From an uncultured Bacteroidales bacterium (GTDB lineage Bacteria; Bacteroidota; Bacteroidia; Bacteroidales; P3): 64,000 nucleotides of DNA. A program made the position numbers and the translations under genes. The notes beneath the pieces were generated by a model that was not told the origin of the DNA, did not search any database, and saw only the letters and a program-made list of their open reading frames with translations. Where the stretch lies: contig ONEY01000005.1 of assembly GCA_900316965.1 (NCBI GenBank), positions 43,160 through 107,159 of the forward strand, written 5' to 3'. Shown one piece after another: positions 55,345-63,703 of the stretch; the stretch's first letter is position 1; each line of letters opens with the position of its first letter.

Positions 55345-56465
55345 TTTTTTTCAAACCCCAACTTTCATTCACGACAAAAATCCCAACACCCTCTTTTCTT
55401 CTACCCTTCCCATCTTCTTATAAATTTATAGTTCAATTACTTCACGCCTCTTTTCTCTTTCTTCTTTTTCTGAATTGAACAATTCAATGCCCTTAAAATG
55501 ATTTTGCCCTTCATCCCTTTAGAAAAAAATTTCCCCACCACAACTATGTGCCCTGTTGGAGAAACACCCCTTTCAAAAATTCAAAAGTTCATGGCTCTAT
55601 TTCCAAGTACCTTTAGCGAACTCATAGCGGACTTATACCCATCCTTTCTCTATCTTTTTTTGTGTCGACGTCCGACGCCTTTCGAGTTGTTTTTCTCCCT
55701 TATCGACTGCTCAACACCCTACTCATACTTCTTTGGGGCTTTTACTCTAGTTTTCTCACCATTTCAACCCTCATCTCTGCTCAAAATCACGCCTGACATA
55801 GTTACCATCTAGTTGTGTTTATGCCTCTTATGCAATACCTGCGTTTCAGTTTCAGTTGTTTCAGTTCTTTTTTGATGGGTATTGCCTTTAGGGGAATGAA
55901 TTTGTCATTTTTCATTATAATAATAATATAAGATATTAATATATAATTAACTATATACAATTTATATACAATCTTTACACGTTATTTAATATACTTAATA
56001 TTATGTAATACATTATTACATAATTAATTATATATAATAAATTAAATGGGCAACCACCTATAGGGACAACCATATGTCATATTTCTAACTGAAACAACTG
56101 AAACTGAAACAAACGCAAGCGATCTCTATATGCTTCAACATCTTATCCCTACAAGGCTATTGTTTCTTCTGTTTCAATTATTTTCCACTCCCGCTATATC
56201 TGCTGATTTACAATCCATTTCCACAAAATCCAGATCCCCGTCAATCCCTGTCAAAACTTTTTTCATCTGCTCACACGATTTTTGCTTTTCTATCGTTATA
56301 TAATATTATTATTAAATGTAGGCCTGTCCTCGCCCAACTTTAACCTTCATAACTACTTGGTCTTCATCGCTTCTTATAACATTAACATTTTTTAACCTTT
56401 CATCTTCGTCTGCCAACCCGCTTTTCAAACACTCCTATTTAGATAAACATTATTCCACAATAATT
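55345..56465. other. 1.1-kb AT-rich intergenic region
   Basis: The interval is gene-free as far as I can support. Its left part is pyrimidine-rich and contains one unconvincing open frame (55498-55812). The centre is extremely AT-rich (about 55910-56045) and is framed by a perfect 23-bp inverted repeat. A motif CTCATAGCGGACTTATAC (55621-55638) resembles the tandem repeat at 63704-63736. Confidence 0.6.
55844..56109. repeat. Perfect 23-bp inverted repeat around 220 bp of AT-rich DNA
   Basis: The left arm (55844-55866) and right arm (56087-56109) are exact reverse complements, built from repeated TTTCAGTT units. GCG precedes the left arm, and its complement CGC lies 4 bp beyond the right arm (56114-56116). 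The 220 bp between the arms hold no gene. No transposase is present, and target-site duplications are not evident. Confidence 0.85.
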
Positions 56466-57911
56466 ATGATGAACAAAACCTTCAAATTCCTCACCCTCTC
56501 TCTCCTGCTGTGCCTCTTCGCAGCCAATTGTCTTCAAGCCTCTCCTGCCAGAAAAAAAGAACCCAACAAAGGCTACCGCTTCACTCTATTCATCTATGGA
56601 TGCCAAGACTCCGTCATGTATCTTGGCAACTATTACGCTGGCGGCACCTACGCTTTCGACACCGCCATATTGTCTCCCAAAGGCATGTTTGTCTTCGAAA
56701 ACAAAGAGGCTCAACTCAAACCGGGTCTTTACTTTTTTGTATCTCAATCAGGCGATTATGTCGAATTCGCCGTCTACGGCAACGAAAAACTCGACTTCCA
56801 TTTCGACACCGAAGACCCTGGCTGGCAAAACAACATGAGGGTCAAGGGCTCTAAAGAAAACGAGATTCTCTTCTCCTACCATCAAACCAACCGCAAAATT
56901 TACGCTCAAATCGACTCGGCCAAACGCGTTTCGACCGACTCGGCTGCTTTCGAGGCTTTCCGTCTCAAAAAAATCAAACAGATGGACAGCATCAAAGAGA
57001 ATTACATCTCCAAATACCCCAACAGCATGCTGGCTCTCCTTATGAACGCCACCCGCGAGCCTTCTGTCCCTACCGTCGACGAAAATGGCAAAACTCTCAC
57101 CAACCGCGAACGCTGGAACTACTTCATGGATCATTTCTTCGACTATACTAAACTCGACGACGACGCGCTTATCCGCACCCCTGACATGATATTCCATCAA
57201 CGACTGGTCAACTACCTCGACAAAAGCCTCCAAAACGCTCCCGCCGAAACCATCATCGAATATGTCGACAAACTCATCGAAAAAGCCAAACCCTCCAAAG
57301 AAAATTTCCGCTACCTGGTTCACACCATCGCCGAAAAATACCTCCAAAGCACCATTATGAGCTACGACGCCGTCTACGTCCACATGATCAAGAAATATGT
57401 CGAAACCGGCATGTGCGACTGGATGTCGCCCACCACCATCGACGAAAACGTGAAGCGCGCCAACACTTGGGAGAAAATCCTCATCGGCAAACCCGCCCCG
57501 CAGCTCATCATGAAAGACATCAACGGCAATTTCCAAAGCCTTTATGCCCTCAAAAGCAAATACACGCTTCTCATCTTCTGGTCTCCCACTTGCGGCCACT
57601 GCAAAACAACTATCCCCGACCTTTACAAACGCTACGCCAAATACAAAGACCGCTGCGACATATCGGCCTTCGCCGTCCTCAGCGAACCCGATGAGGAAAC
57701 CCGCCCCAAATGGCACGATTTCATCAACAAACACGGCCTCGATTGGATCAACATCGACGGCGGCGAGGCCAATATCGACTGGCACGAGGTTTACGACGTC
57801 GTCACCACGCCTCAAATCTTCCTCCTCGACAAGGACAAGGTGATTCTCGCCAAAAAACTCTCCGCCGAGTCTTTCGAGGAAGTCATCAAAATTATCGAAA
57901 AGATAGAATAG
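56466..57911 (+). CDS. DUF4369/DUF5106 thioredoxin-like protein (TlpA/ResA type)
   Basis: The 481-residue protein has a signal peptide (LCLFAANCLQAS, near 25). A DUF4369-like beta domain follows (about 38-125, IYGCQDSVMYLGNYYAGG), then a long helical DUF5106 region (about 130-330), and a C-terminal thioredoxin fold whose WSPTCGHC is the redox site, followed by VTTPQIFLLDKD with the cis-Pro. Such proteins are periplasmic thiol-disulfide reductants, commonly paired with surface or cytochrome assembly. The catalytic pair is complete. Codon use is GC-rich and C-ending, as in the next two genes. The M3 peptidase gene follows after 48 bp. Confidence 0.88.
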   Translation: MMNKTFKFLTLSLLLCLFAANCLQASPARKKEPNKGYRFTLFIYGCQDSVMYLGNYYAGGTYAFDTAILSPKGMFVFENKEAQLKPGLYFFVSQSGDYVEFAVYGNEKLDFHFDTEDPGWQNNMRVKGSKENEILFSYHQTNRKIYAQIDSAKRVSTDSAAFEAFRLKKIKQMDSIKENYISKYPNSMLALLMNATREPSVPTVDENGKTLTNRERWNYFMDHFFDYTKLDDDALIRTPDMIFHQRLVNYLDKSLQNAPAETIIEYVDKLIEKAKPSKENFRYLVHTIAEKYLQSTIMSYDAVYVHMIKKYVETGMCDWMSPTTIDENVKRANTWEKILIGKPAPQLIMKDINGNFQSLYALKSKYTLLIFWSPTCGHCKTTIPDLYKRYAKYKDRCDISAFAVLSEPDEETRPKWHDFINKHGLDWINIDGGEANIDWHEVYDVVTTPQIFLLDKDKVILAKKLSAESFEEVIKIIEKIE

Positions 57912-57959
57912 CACACCCGGCTGACACCATTTTTATAACCCTTGATAACACATCTCTTA

Positions 57960-60053
57960 ATGAAAACAAAATTACTCATCATCTGCTGTGCCGCTCTTAT
58001 CTTAGGCACATCTTGCAAAAACAAAAACAATATGGACAACCCTTTCTTCGGAGAATGGAACACTCCGTATAACATCCCCGACTTCGAAAAAATAAAACCT
58101 GAGCACTATATGCCCGCCTTCGAGGAGGGCATGAAACGCCAAAAGGCCGAAATCGACGCCATTGTCAACAACAGCGAGGCTCCTACTTTCGAGAACACCA
58201 TCGAGGCCCTCGAACAGAGCGGCGCTCTTCTCAACGAGGTTAGCGCGGTCTTTTTCAACCTCGTCGAATGCGTCAACAGCGACAAAATGAAGGCCATCGC
58301 CGAAAAAGTGACTCCAAAAGTCTCTGCCCATGGCGACGACATCATGCTCAACGAAAAACTCTTCCAGCGCGTCAAAGCCGTATACGACCAGCGCGATGAT
58401 CTAGGCCTTGAAGGTGAGCAACTCCGTCTCACCGAGGAAACCTACAAAAACTTCGTCCGCAACGGCGCCAATGTCCCCGCCGAAAAACAGGAACGCTTCC
58501 GCGAGATCAACAGCCTCCTGGCTTCACTCTCTTTGCGCTTCGGCGACAACGTCCTCGCCGCCACCAACGAATACAAGCTGTCTCTCAATGCCGACAAGGC
58601 TCGCGCCATTGGCCTCTCCGACGACCAGCTCACCGCCGCCTTCGAGGCTGGCTCCGATGGCAACGCCGTCTTCACTCTCCACATGCCTAGCTGGGAACCC
58701 TTCATGCAGGCTTGCAACGACCGCGACCTCCGCAAACAGATGTGGGACGCCTACTCTTCTCGCTGCTCCTCTGGCAAATACGACAACCGCGCCATCATCG
58801 ACAGCATCGTCAATCTCCGCCTCGAGCGCGCTCAAATCCTTGGCTTCGAAAGCCACGCCGCCTACACACTCGACGACTGCCTGGCAAAAACTCCCGAAGC
58901 TGTCTACAAATGCCTCATGGACCTCTGGACACCGGCTCTCAAAAAGGCTAAACAAGAACGCGACGAATACCAGAAAATGCTCGACAAAGACCTCCCCGGC
59001 GAAAAACTACAACCCTGGGATTGGCGCTACTACTGCGAACGCCTCCGCGCCGAACGCTACAGCCTCGACGAAAACCTCATCCGCCCCTACTTCTCGCTCG
59101 ACAATGTTCGCGAGGGCGCTTTCTCCGTCGCCAACAAACTCTACGGCATCACCTTCCGCGTCAACGACTCTCTGCCCAAATACCACCCCGAGGCCATCAG
59201 CTACGAGGTGCTCGACGGCGATAAGGTCATCGCCATCCTATATATGGACTTCTTCCCTCGCGAAAGCAAACGCAGCGGCGCTTGGATGACCAATTTCCGC
59301 GAGCAATACATCGACAAAGATGGCAACAACGTCATCCCCATCATTCAAATGGTTTGCAACTTCACCAAACCCACCAAGGATAAACCTTCTCTGCTCAACT
59401 TCGACCAGTCGGAAACTCTCTTCCACGAGTTCGGCCACTGCCTGCACGGCATGCTCAGCCAATGCCACTACCGCTCCCTCAGCGGCACCAACGTCCCGCG
59501 CGACTTCGTCGAAATGCCCTCTCAGGTTATGGAAAACTGGTGCCGCAATCCTCAAGTCATGAAGGATTACGCACGCCACTACAAAACCGGCGAGGCCATA
59601 CCCGACAGCCTTATCGCCAAAATCTCCGCCGCCGCCACCTATGGACAAGGCTTCATCAACACCGAGTTGCTGGCAGCTTCGCTGCTCGATATGGACTTCC
59701 ACAGCATCACTCAACCTACCAAAATCGTACTCCCCGACTTCGAAAACCAGGCAATGGCTAAAATCGGCCTTATACCCGAAATCATCAGCCGCTACAAGAG
59801 CACTTACTACCAGCACATCTTCAGCGGCGGATACTCCGCAGGTTACTATAGCTACACTTGGACGGCCATCCTCGACGCCGACGCCTTTGAGGCCTTCCGC
59901 GAAAGCGGCGACCTCTACAACCCCGAGCTCGCCAAAAAGTTCCGCTTCCTTCTCTCCCACGGCAACACCATCGACCCCATGAAACTCTACGTCGACTTCC
60001 GCGGCAAGGAGCCCAGCGTCGAACCCCTCAAACGCAACCGCGGCCTCATCTAA
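57960..60053 (+). CDS. dcp: M3-family dipeptidyl carboxypeptidase (Dcp-like), lipoprotein
   Basis: From the ATG at 57960 the product is 697 residues and begins with an SPase II signal (ILGTSC). The body is the M3 peptidase fold: NPFFGEWNTPYNIPDFEKIKPEHYMPAFEEGM (positions about 26-57) at the start, and the zinc site HEFGH in SETLFHEFGHCLHGML near residue 488. A Glu ligand comes about 25 residues later (DFVEMPSQVMENW). It should remove C-terminal dipeptides from short peptides, here anchored to the envelope. An upstream ATG at 57942 would spoil the signal. It shares the GC-rich codon use of its neighbours. Confidence 0.93.
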   Translation: MKTKLLIICCAALILGTSCKNKNNMDNPFFGEWNTPYNIPDFEKIKPEHYMPAFEEGMKRQKAEIDAIVNNSEAPTFENTIEALEQSGALLNEVSAVFFNLVECVNSDKMKAIAEKVTPKVSAHGDDIMLNEKLFQRVKAVYDQRDDLGLEGEQLRLTEETYKNFVRNGANVPAEKQERFREINSLLASLSLRFGDNVLAATNEYKLSLNADKARAIGLSDDQLTAAFEAGSDGNAVFTLHMPSWEPFMQACNDRDLRKQMWDAYSSRCSSGKYDNRAIIDSIVNLRLERAQILGFESHAAYTLDDCLAKTPEAVYKCLMDLWTPALKKAKQERDEYQKMLDKDLPGEKLQPWDWRYYCERLRAERYSLDENLIRPYFSLDNVREGAFSVANKLYGITFRVNDSLPKYHPEAISYEVLDGDKVIAILYMDFFPRESKRSGAWMTNFREQYIDKDGNNVIPIIQMVCNFTKPTKDKPSLLNFDQSETLFHEFGHCLHGMLSQCHYRSLSGTNVPRDFVEMPSQVMENWCRNPQVMKDYARHYKTGEAIPDSLIAKISAAATYGQGFINTELLAASLLDMDFHSITQPTKIVLPDFENQAMAKIGLIPEIISRYKSTYYQHIFSGGYSAGYYSYTWTAILDADAFEAFRESGDLYNPELAKKFRFLLSHGNTIDPMKLYVDFRGKEPSVEPLKRNRGLI

Positions 60054-60126
60054 TATTACACCAAGCCCAACAAACGCTACATAAATCAAAGTATATAATA
60101 TATTATAAACATATCAACACTCAACA

Positions 60127-60837
60127 ATGGGAAGAGCATTTGAATACCGCAAAGCTAGAAAACTGAAACGCTGGGGCCACATGGCTCGCACCTTCACCAA
60201 AATAGGAAAAGAAATCGAACTCGCCGTTCTCGCCGGCGGTCCCGACCCATCAAGCAATCTCCGCCTCCGCCTGCTCATGCAGACGGCCAAAAGCGAAAGT
60301 ATGCCCAAGGAAAACGTCGAACGCGCCATCAAACGCGCCACCGAAAAGGACAAATCTGCCTATAAAGAGGTGGTTTACGACGGCAAAGGTCCTCACGGCA
60401 CCGCCTTCGTGGTCGAAACGGCTACCGACAACCCCACTCGCACCGTCGCCAACATCCGCGCCGCTTTCGTCCGCGGCAAAGGCGAACTCGGCACTATGGG
60501 CATGAACGACTTCCTCTTCGAGCGCAAATGCAGCTTCGTCGTCGCCTGGCGCGACGACATCGACATGGATGAACTGGAACTGGAACTTATCGACTGCGAC
60601 ATCGACGAGGTTTTCCGCGACGAGGACGAGATTATGATCTACGCCGACTTCAAGAACTATGGCCCTATATCCAAATATCTTGAAGACAAAGGTTACGAAA
60701 TCAAATCATTCAAATTCGAGCGCATCCCTCTCTCTATGCGCGAACTCTCTCCCGAGCAGCAAGAGGATGTCAACGGCCTCATCGAGCGCCTCGAAGCCGA
60801 CGACGACGTCGTCAACGTCTTCCATAATATGGCGTAA
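60127..60837 (+). CDS. yebC: YebC/PmpR-family protein
   Basis: The 236-residue protein starts MGRAFEYRKARKLKRWGHMA, the form typical of Bacteroidetes YebC, followed by FTKIGKEIELAV, SNLRLRLLMQTAKSESMPKENVERAIKR and the GPHGTAFVVETATDN segment. YebC proteins were described as DNA-binding regulators. More recent work links them to translation through difficult proline stretches on the ribosome. Both roles are cytoplasmic. It is followed by a terminator. The codons are GC-rich. Confidence 0.95.
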   Translation: MGRAFEYRKARKLKRWGHMARTFTKIGKEIELAVLAGGPDPSSNLRLRLLMQTAKSESMPKENVERAIKRATEKDKSAYKEVVYDGKGPHGTAFVVETATDNPTRTVANIRAAFVRGKGELGTMGMNDFLFERKCSFVVAWRDDIDMDELELELIDCDIDEVFRDEDEIMIYADFKNYGPISKYLEDKGYEIKSFKFERIPLSMRELSPEQQEDVNGLIERLEADDDVVNVFHNMA

Positions 60838-60871
60838 TTTTTCAGTCGAATTTCTTATAATTCGATAATAT

Positions 60872-60915
60872 AAATGCTGTTTTGCGACGTAGTGCGTCTG
60901 CAGAACAGCATTTTT
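60872..60915. terminator. Terminator after yebC
   Basis: AAATGCTGTT (60872-60881) and AACAGCATTT (60904-60913) pair perfectly. The stem continues imperfectly inward (TGC and ACG paired with CGT and TGC), and T-runs follow. Confidence 0.8.
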
Positions 60916-60994
60916 AGCATTGTTGATTTTCAGTAATATAATTATGAAAACAAACTTTTTTTCATAAAATGGCTGATATTTCAAAAAATAGTTG

Positions 60995-61002
60995 TACTTT
61001 TG
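60995..61002 (+). promoter_or_regulatory. -7 element of the tRNA-Glu promoter
   Basis: TACTTTTG matches TAnnTTTG and lies 36 bp before the tRNA. A canonical -33 TTTG is not present at the usual distance. Confidence 0.6.
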
Positions 61003-61038
61003 CACCCGATTTCAACAACGAAATCTCTATTAATAACT

Positions 61039-61115
61039 GCCGCATTCGTCTAGTGGTCCAGGACAACTGCCTCTCACGCAGTAGATCGCCGGTTCGACTC
61101 CGGCATGCGGTACCA
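61039..61115 (+). tRNA. tRNA-Glu (CTC)
   Basis: The acceptor GCCGCAT/ATGCGGT includes a terminal G-T pair. The anticodon stem ACTGC/GCAGT holds loop CTCTCAC, anticodon CTC. The 3' CCA is encoded (61113-61115). The last 7 bases and the following terminator stem recur exactly at 62731-62750. Confidence 0.95.
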
Positions 61116-61128
61116 AAGCGATAGAATC
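61109..61128 (+). repeat. Direct repeat copy 1 (tRNA-Glu 3' end, att-like)
   Basis: The 20-mer GGTACCAAAGCGATAGAATC covers the end of the tRNA acceptor, CCA and the left arm of the terminator. The exact second copy starts 1622 bp downstream. Confidence 0.85.
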
Positions 61129-61148
61129 AAAAGATTCTGTCGCTCTTT
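61118..61148 (+). terminator. Terminator of tRNA-Glu
   Basis: GCGATAGAATC (61118-61128) pairs with GATTCTGTCGC (61133-61143, one T-G pair) around loop AAAA, followed by TCTTTT. Confidence 0.85.
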
Positions 61149-61278
61149 TCGTCTATACTCATATTTCAACTCGTTCTATTACTGAATAAATCGAAACAAA
61201 CATCTGTGCAAATAGTTGTTTGATAGATAAATAAAAAAATATTTCAAATATAAATGTACCTAATTTTAAAAAAAAACA

Positions 61279-61286
61279 TATTTTTG
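61279..61286 (+). promoter_or_regulatory. -7 element upstream of the Spi-domain remnant
   Basis: TATTTTTG matches TAnnTTTG, 91 bp before the ATG at 61377. The rest of 61149-61376 is AT-rich without other features. Confidence 0.4.
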
Positions 61287-61376
61287 CACTTATAAAAACA
61301 GGGTTTTTATTATTTGAGGAATTTTTATAAGTAATCTTCCGTTGAATATGATACCGTAATTTATCATTATATTTTT

Positions 61377-62026
61377 ATGATAAATAATGCCAATATAATC
61401 AGATCCATATTTTTAAGTTTGTTTTTATGCCTTATTCATAATTTAAATGGACAAACTGCAACGCCGGAATATGCCCTTGAGGTATCTGATGCTTTTTTCG
61501 ACATACAATATGGCATCACTCCGCAGTTTGAAGATATTACACCCATAATGAACGGAGAGACGACGTGTCTCTATCAAATACAATATCAAAATGGCGAATG
61601 GTGCCTTATTTCTGCCGATATGTCAATTGATCCCATATTGGCATACGGTTTGTCTAATATAGACGAGGAAGATGAACCCGAAGGTTTTGCCGACCTTGTC
61701 AAATGGTACGCTATTCAAATCGCAGAAAATATCAGCACCCGTTCCTCCGATGTGGAAACGAATCCTGTATGGCAATCAATTCTTTCTTATTCCAGAAACC
61801 ACATTCGCAATTATTCAACAGGGGACTCATTATTGGCATTGAAATCAAAGACGACATCATAAATGATATTTCCGTGTTCAATTCATCAGGGAAATGTGTG
61901 TATATCGATGCAAATATTGAGAAATCACTTTACTCATTAAACTTGACAGGCTTTGCAAAAGGAGTTTATTATGTAGCCATTCAAGGTGTATACAAACAAT
62001 ACAAAAATAAAATCATAATCGACTAA
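61377..62026 (+). pseudogene. Remnant of a C10 (streptopain-like) protease gene: Spi prodomain joined to a T9SS tail, frameshifted
   Basis: The first frame (61377-61862, 161 codons) has a signal peptide ending near NLNGQT, then a domain like the Spi/streptopain propeptide: EYALEVSDAFFDIQYG, CLYQIQYQNGEWCLISADMS and FADLVKWYAIQIAENIST. The catalytic domain that should follow is missing. A second frame (in phase +2, ending 62026) supplies the last 60 residues of a type A T9SS sorting domain: NDISVFNSSGKCVYIDA and GFAKGVYYVAIQG. The frames overlap, so the join needs a frameshift near 61800-61860. An internal deletion in a full C10 gene explains both. A short lipoprotein gene follows after 11 bp. 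Confidence 0.7.
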
Positions 62027-62037
62027 AATAAATAACA

Positions 62038-62577
62038 ATGAAAAAAACAACTATTATTGCACTGCTTTTATGCATTATGGTTTCTGGATGCGATAAACAT
62101 TTCTTCGGATGTGAAGACGACAGAATGACTTTCGTCCTATGCAAATACAACACAGGAGAACAATATCGCAACAATGTAATGATTTGCACTAATCAGGGAG
62201 AATTTCCTATTGTGGTTAAGAAAAAAGACAGATACTTTTTTCACGAAGGATATATTCATTGTATATCTATCCAAGAAGCAGAAGACACTAACAATTTTCA
62301 TCTGCTATCTTTTACTTACGATGAGATTGACACGATAAATGACGAATGGAAAAAACATTATCAAGATTATATTATTCCAAATGTCGGAATATCCGAAATG
62401 CATAGGGTTTTTGTATGCGATAGTAGAAAACTCGATTGTTATTATAAGGAAATTCCATTCTGTACTCAAGGCTCAAACAACAACATTAGTTACTACTTAT
62501 TCTCGTTTGACTCGACAATAATAAACCAAATGATTGACAACGGGACTCTTTGGAGTTATTTCGAGCGGATTATATAA
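62038..62577 (+). CDS. Lipoprotein downstream of the protease remnant, candidate inhibitor
   Basis: The 179-residue protein has a clear SPase II signal (lipobox VSGC, Cys18). The mature part contains several Cys (including FFGCEDD, VLCKYN, MICTNQ and LDCYYKEIPFC) and reads as alternating strands. No family is recognised. In Bacteroides fragilis C10 proteases are accompanied by small inhibitor genes, so a protease-inhibitor or immunity-type role is possible, but that rests only on position. The gene appears intact although the protease gene before it is broken. Confidence 0.7.
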   Translation: MKKTTIIALLLCIMVSGCDKHFFGCEDDRMTFVLCKYNTGEQYRNNVMICTNQGEFPIVVKKKDRYFFHEGYIHCISIQEAEDTNNFHLLSFTYDEIDTINDEWKKHYQDYIIPNVGISEMHRVFVCDSRKLDCYYKEIPFCTQGSNNNISYYLFSFDSTIINQMIDNGTLWSYFERII

Positions 62578-62600
62578 ATGCCGTTTCTACTTCAATGGCA

Positions 62601-62729
62601 TCAATCCACATCCTCGGCATCAGAATTACGGTATAGAACAGGAGGAGTTGTAGGGTCTGGTATATAAGCTCTCAACTTCCATATCTTCTTCAGGTCATCC
62701 ATAAAGCTGTTCGAGAATAGTTCGGTTAG
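62601..62729 (-). pseudogene. Orphan 3' end of a gene abutting the second repeat copy
   Basis: The minus strand reads 42 codons in a protein-like frame (LTELFSNSFMDDLKKIWKLR, then PTTPPVLYRNSDAEDVD and a TGA at 62601-62603). Upstream the frame runs straight into the 20-bp repeat and the terminator hairpin, and then a stop, so there is no start codon. It looks like the tail of a gene cut exactly at the repeat. The family is not recognised. Chance coding-like sequence is the alternative. Confidence 0.35.
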
Positions 62730-62730
62730 G

Positions 62731-62750
62731 GGTACCAAAGCGATAGAATC
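62731..62750 (+). repeat. Direct repeat copy 2 (att-like)
   Basis: This is an exact second copy of GGTACCAAAGCGATAGAATC, but without a tRNA body in front of it. Confidence 0.85.
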
Positions 62751-62772
62751 CCAAAGTTCTATCGCTTTTTTC
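62737..62772. terminator. Terminator hairpin in the second repeat copy
   Basis: AAAGCGATAGAA (62737-62748) pairs perfectly with TTCTATCGCTTT (62757-62768), then T-rich sequence. It can end transcription from both converging lipoprotein genes. Confidence 0.85.
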
Positions 62773-62784
62773 AATTATTATTCG

Positions 62785-63153
62785 CTAATCTTCGTCCCAA
62801 ATGATTTTGTACCAATCGTCTTTGGTGTCAAGCACATTGCCCGGAGAGCTTAAACTTAATCCCGTAATGCTATCTTTGACTTTAATCATATAAAAGTCTC
62901 TGTCGTTTGATGGGTAGTCTATTCTATCTCTATTCATTATTTCGGGATCAATATAATAGGGTCTGTCGTATAATCGATTGAATGGTATTACCTTTATTAA
63001 AGAATCGAGAGCGGACTCAAAGTCGTAACCGATAGTTGCTTCATATTTGATATATCCGGCACCGAAATAGTATATTCCCTTGGAGTCGTCATTTCTATCA
63101 CAAGCGGCAAAAAGCGCAACTGTGGATATGAGTAATATAATGGCCTTTTTCAT
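62785..63153 (-). CDS. Small lipoprotein downstream of a T9SS-tail remnant
   Basis: The 122-residue protein has an SPase II signal (LFAAC, Cys18) and a mature part without further Cys. It contains IYYFGAGYIKYEATIGYDFESAL and an acidic WYKIIWDED end. No family is recognised. Its position, 9 bp after a T9SS-tail remnant, mirrors the lipoprotein at 62038. The two lipoproteins are not obviously homologous in sequence. Confidence 0.7.
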   Translation of the reverse strand: MKKAIILLISTVALFAACDRNDDSKGIYYFGAGYIKYEATIGYDFESALDSLIKVIPFNRLYDRPYYIDPEIMNRDRIDYPSNDRDFYMIKVKDSITGLSLSSPGNVLDTKDDWYKIIWDED

Positions 63154-63162
63154 AATTATTGA

Positions 63163-63390
63163 TTATTTTTTGATTATTCGATAACGCTCACTTCTATTCG
63201 CGAACTCAATGTCGATAAAGTAGGCGCCTGCTGGAACCTGAGATATTTTTATTACATCAGTTGGGTTGTCTAATTTCATTATCGGACGCCCCATAACGTC
63301 CATTATTACTATCTTAGATGGTTGCTCTTTTCCGTTATTACGAATGTTTAATTCGTCCATTGTAGGATTTTGTAAGTAACCCCAAAACAT
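63163..63390 (-). pseudogene. Stand-alone T9SS type A sorting domain, remnant of a cargo gene
   Basis: The 75-residue frame is almost entirely a type A sorting domain: LQNPTMDELNIRNN, SKIVIMDVMGRPIMKLD, VPAGAYFIDIEF and a basic YRIIKK end. There is no signal peptide, so the product could not be exported. A stop codon lies 7-9 bases upstream of the ATG (TAG, 63397-63399). A good promoter at 63553-63584 still reads toward it. The most likely history is loss of the catalytic part of a secreted protein, perhaps a C10 protease as in the mirror locus. Confidence 0.7.
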
Positions 63391-63552
63391 AACTCCCTAT
63401 GGCAAAGACAACTCTTTTTCTCAAATATTCCAACTGTTATCAAAAGACGAGATAATGAAGTAAATTCGAGAGTACGGAAACCAATTTATATTTGAAAGAA
63501 TATAATAATATATTAATTGTATAAATGTAAAATCACCTATGTAATGTCAATA

Positions 63553-63584
63553 CAAAAGTAGTCATTTTACCTGATAGAGTCAAA
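63553..63584 (-). promoter_or_regulatory. Promoter reading toward the T9SS-tail remnant
   Basis: The -33 TTTG (63581-63584), a 20-nt spacer and the -7 TACTTTTG (63553-63560) on the minus strand form a consensus promoter. The leader before 63390 would be about 155 nt. Confidence 0.75.
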
Positions 63585-63703
63585 TTTTGGTACTCTTTTT
63601 TTCGACTCTGTGTTGCACTTGCAAATAGAATTAAAGCTCAAGAAATAAACTTTAATTGAATACCGAATTGTTAAATTTTAACATTTCCCCATATAGTACC
63701 CTC

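Noticed and set aside
55498..55812. A 104-codon plus-strand frame in the AT-rich gap
   Set aside because: Its composition is Phe/Pro/Leu-rich from pyrimidine-rich DNA, there is no ribosome binding site or domain, and it ignores the local GC-rich codon bias.
55844..56109. Reading the AT-rich inverted-repeat region as a replication origin
   Set aside because: No DnaA boxes were found around it and no replication gene is near; an AT-rich core alone is not enough.
56748..57914. A 388-codon minus-strand frame, and a similar 283-codon one at 59238-60089
   Set aside because: Both lie wholly antisense to well-identified genes and arise because C-ending codons leave few stops on the other strand; their peptides are low-complexity Asp/Val/Phe-rich.
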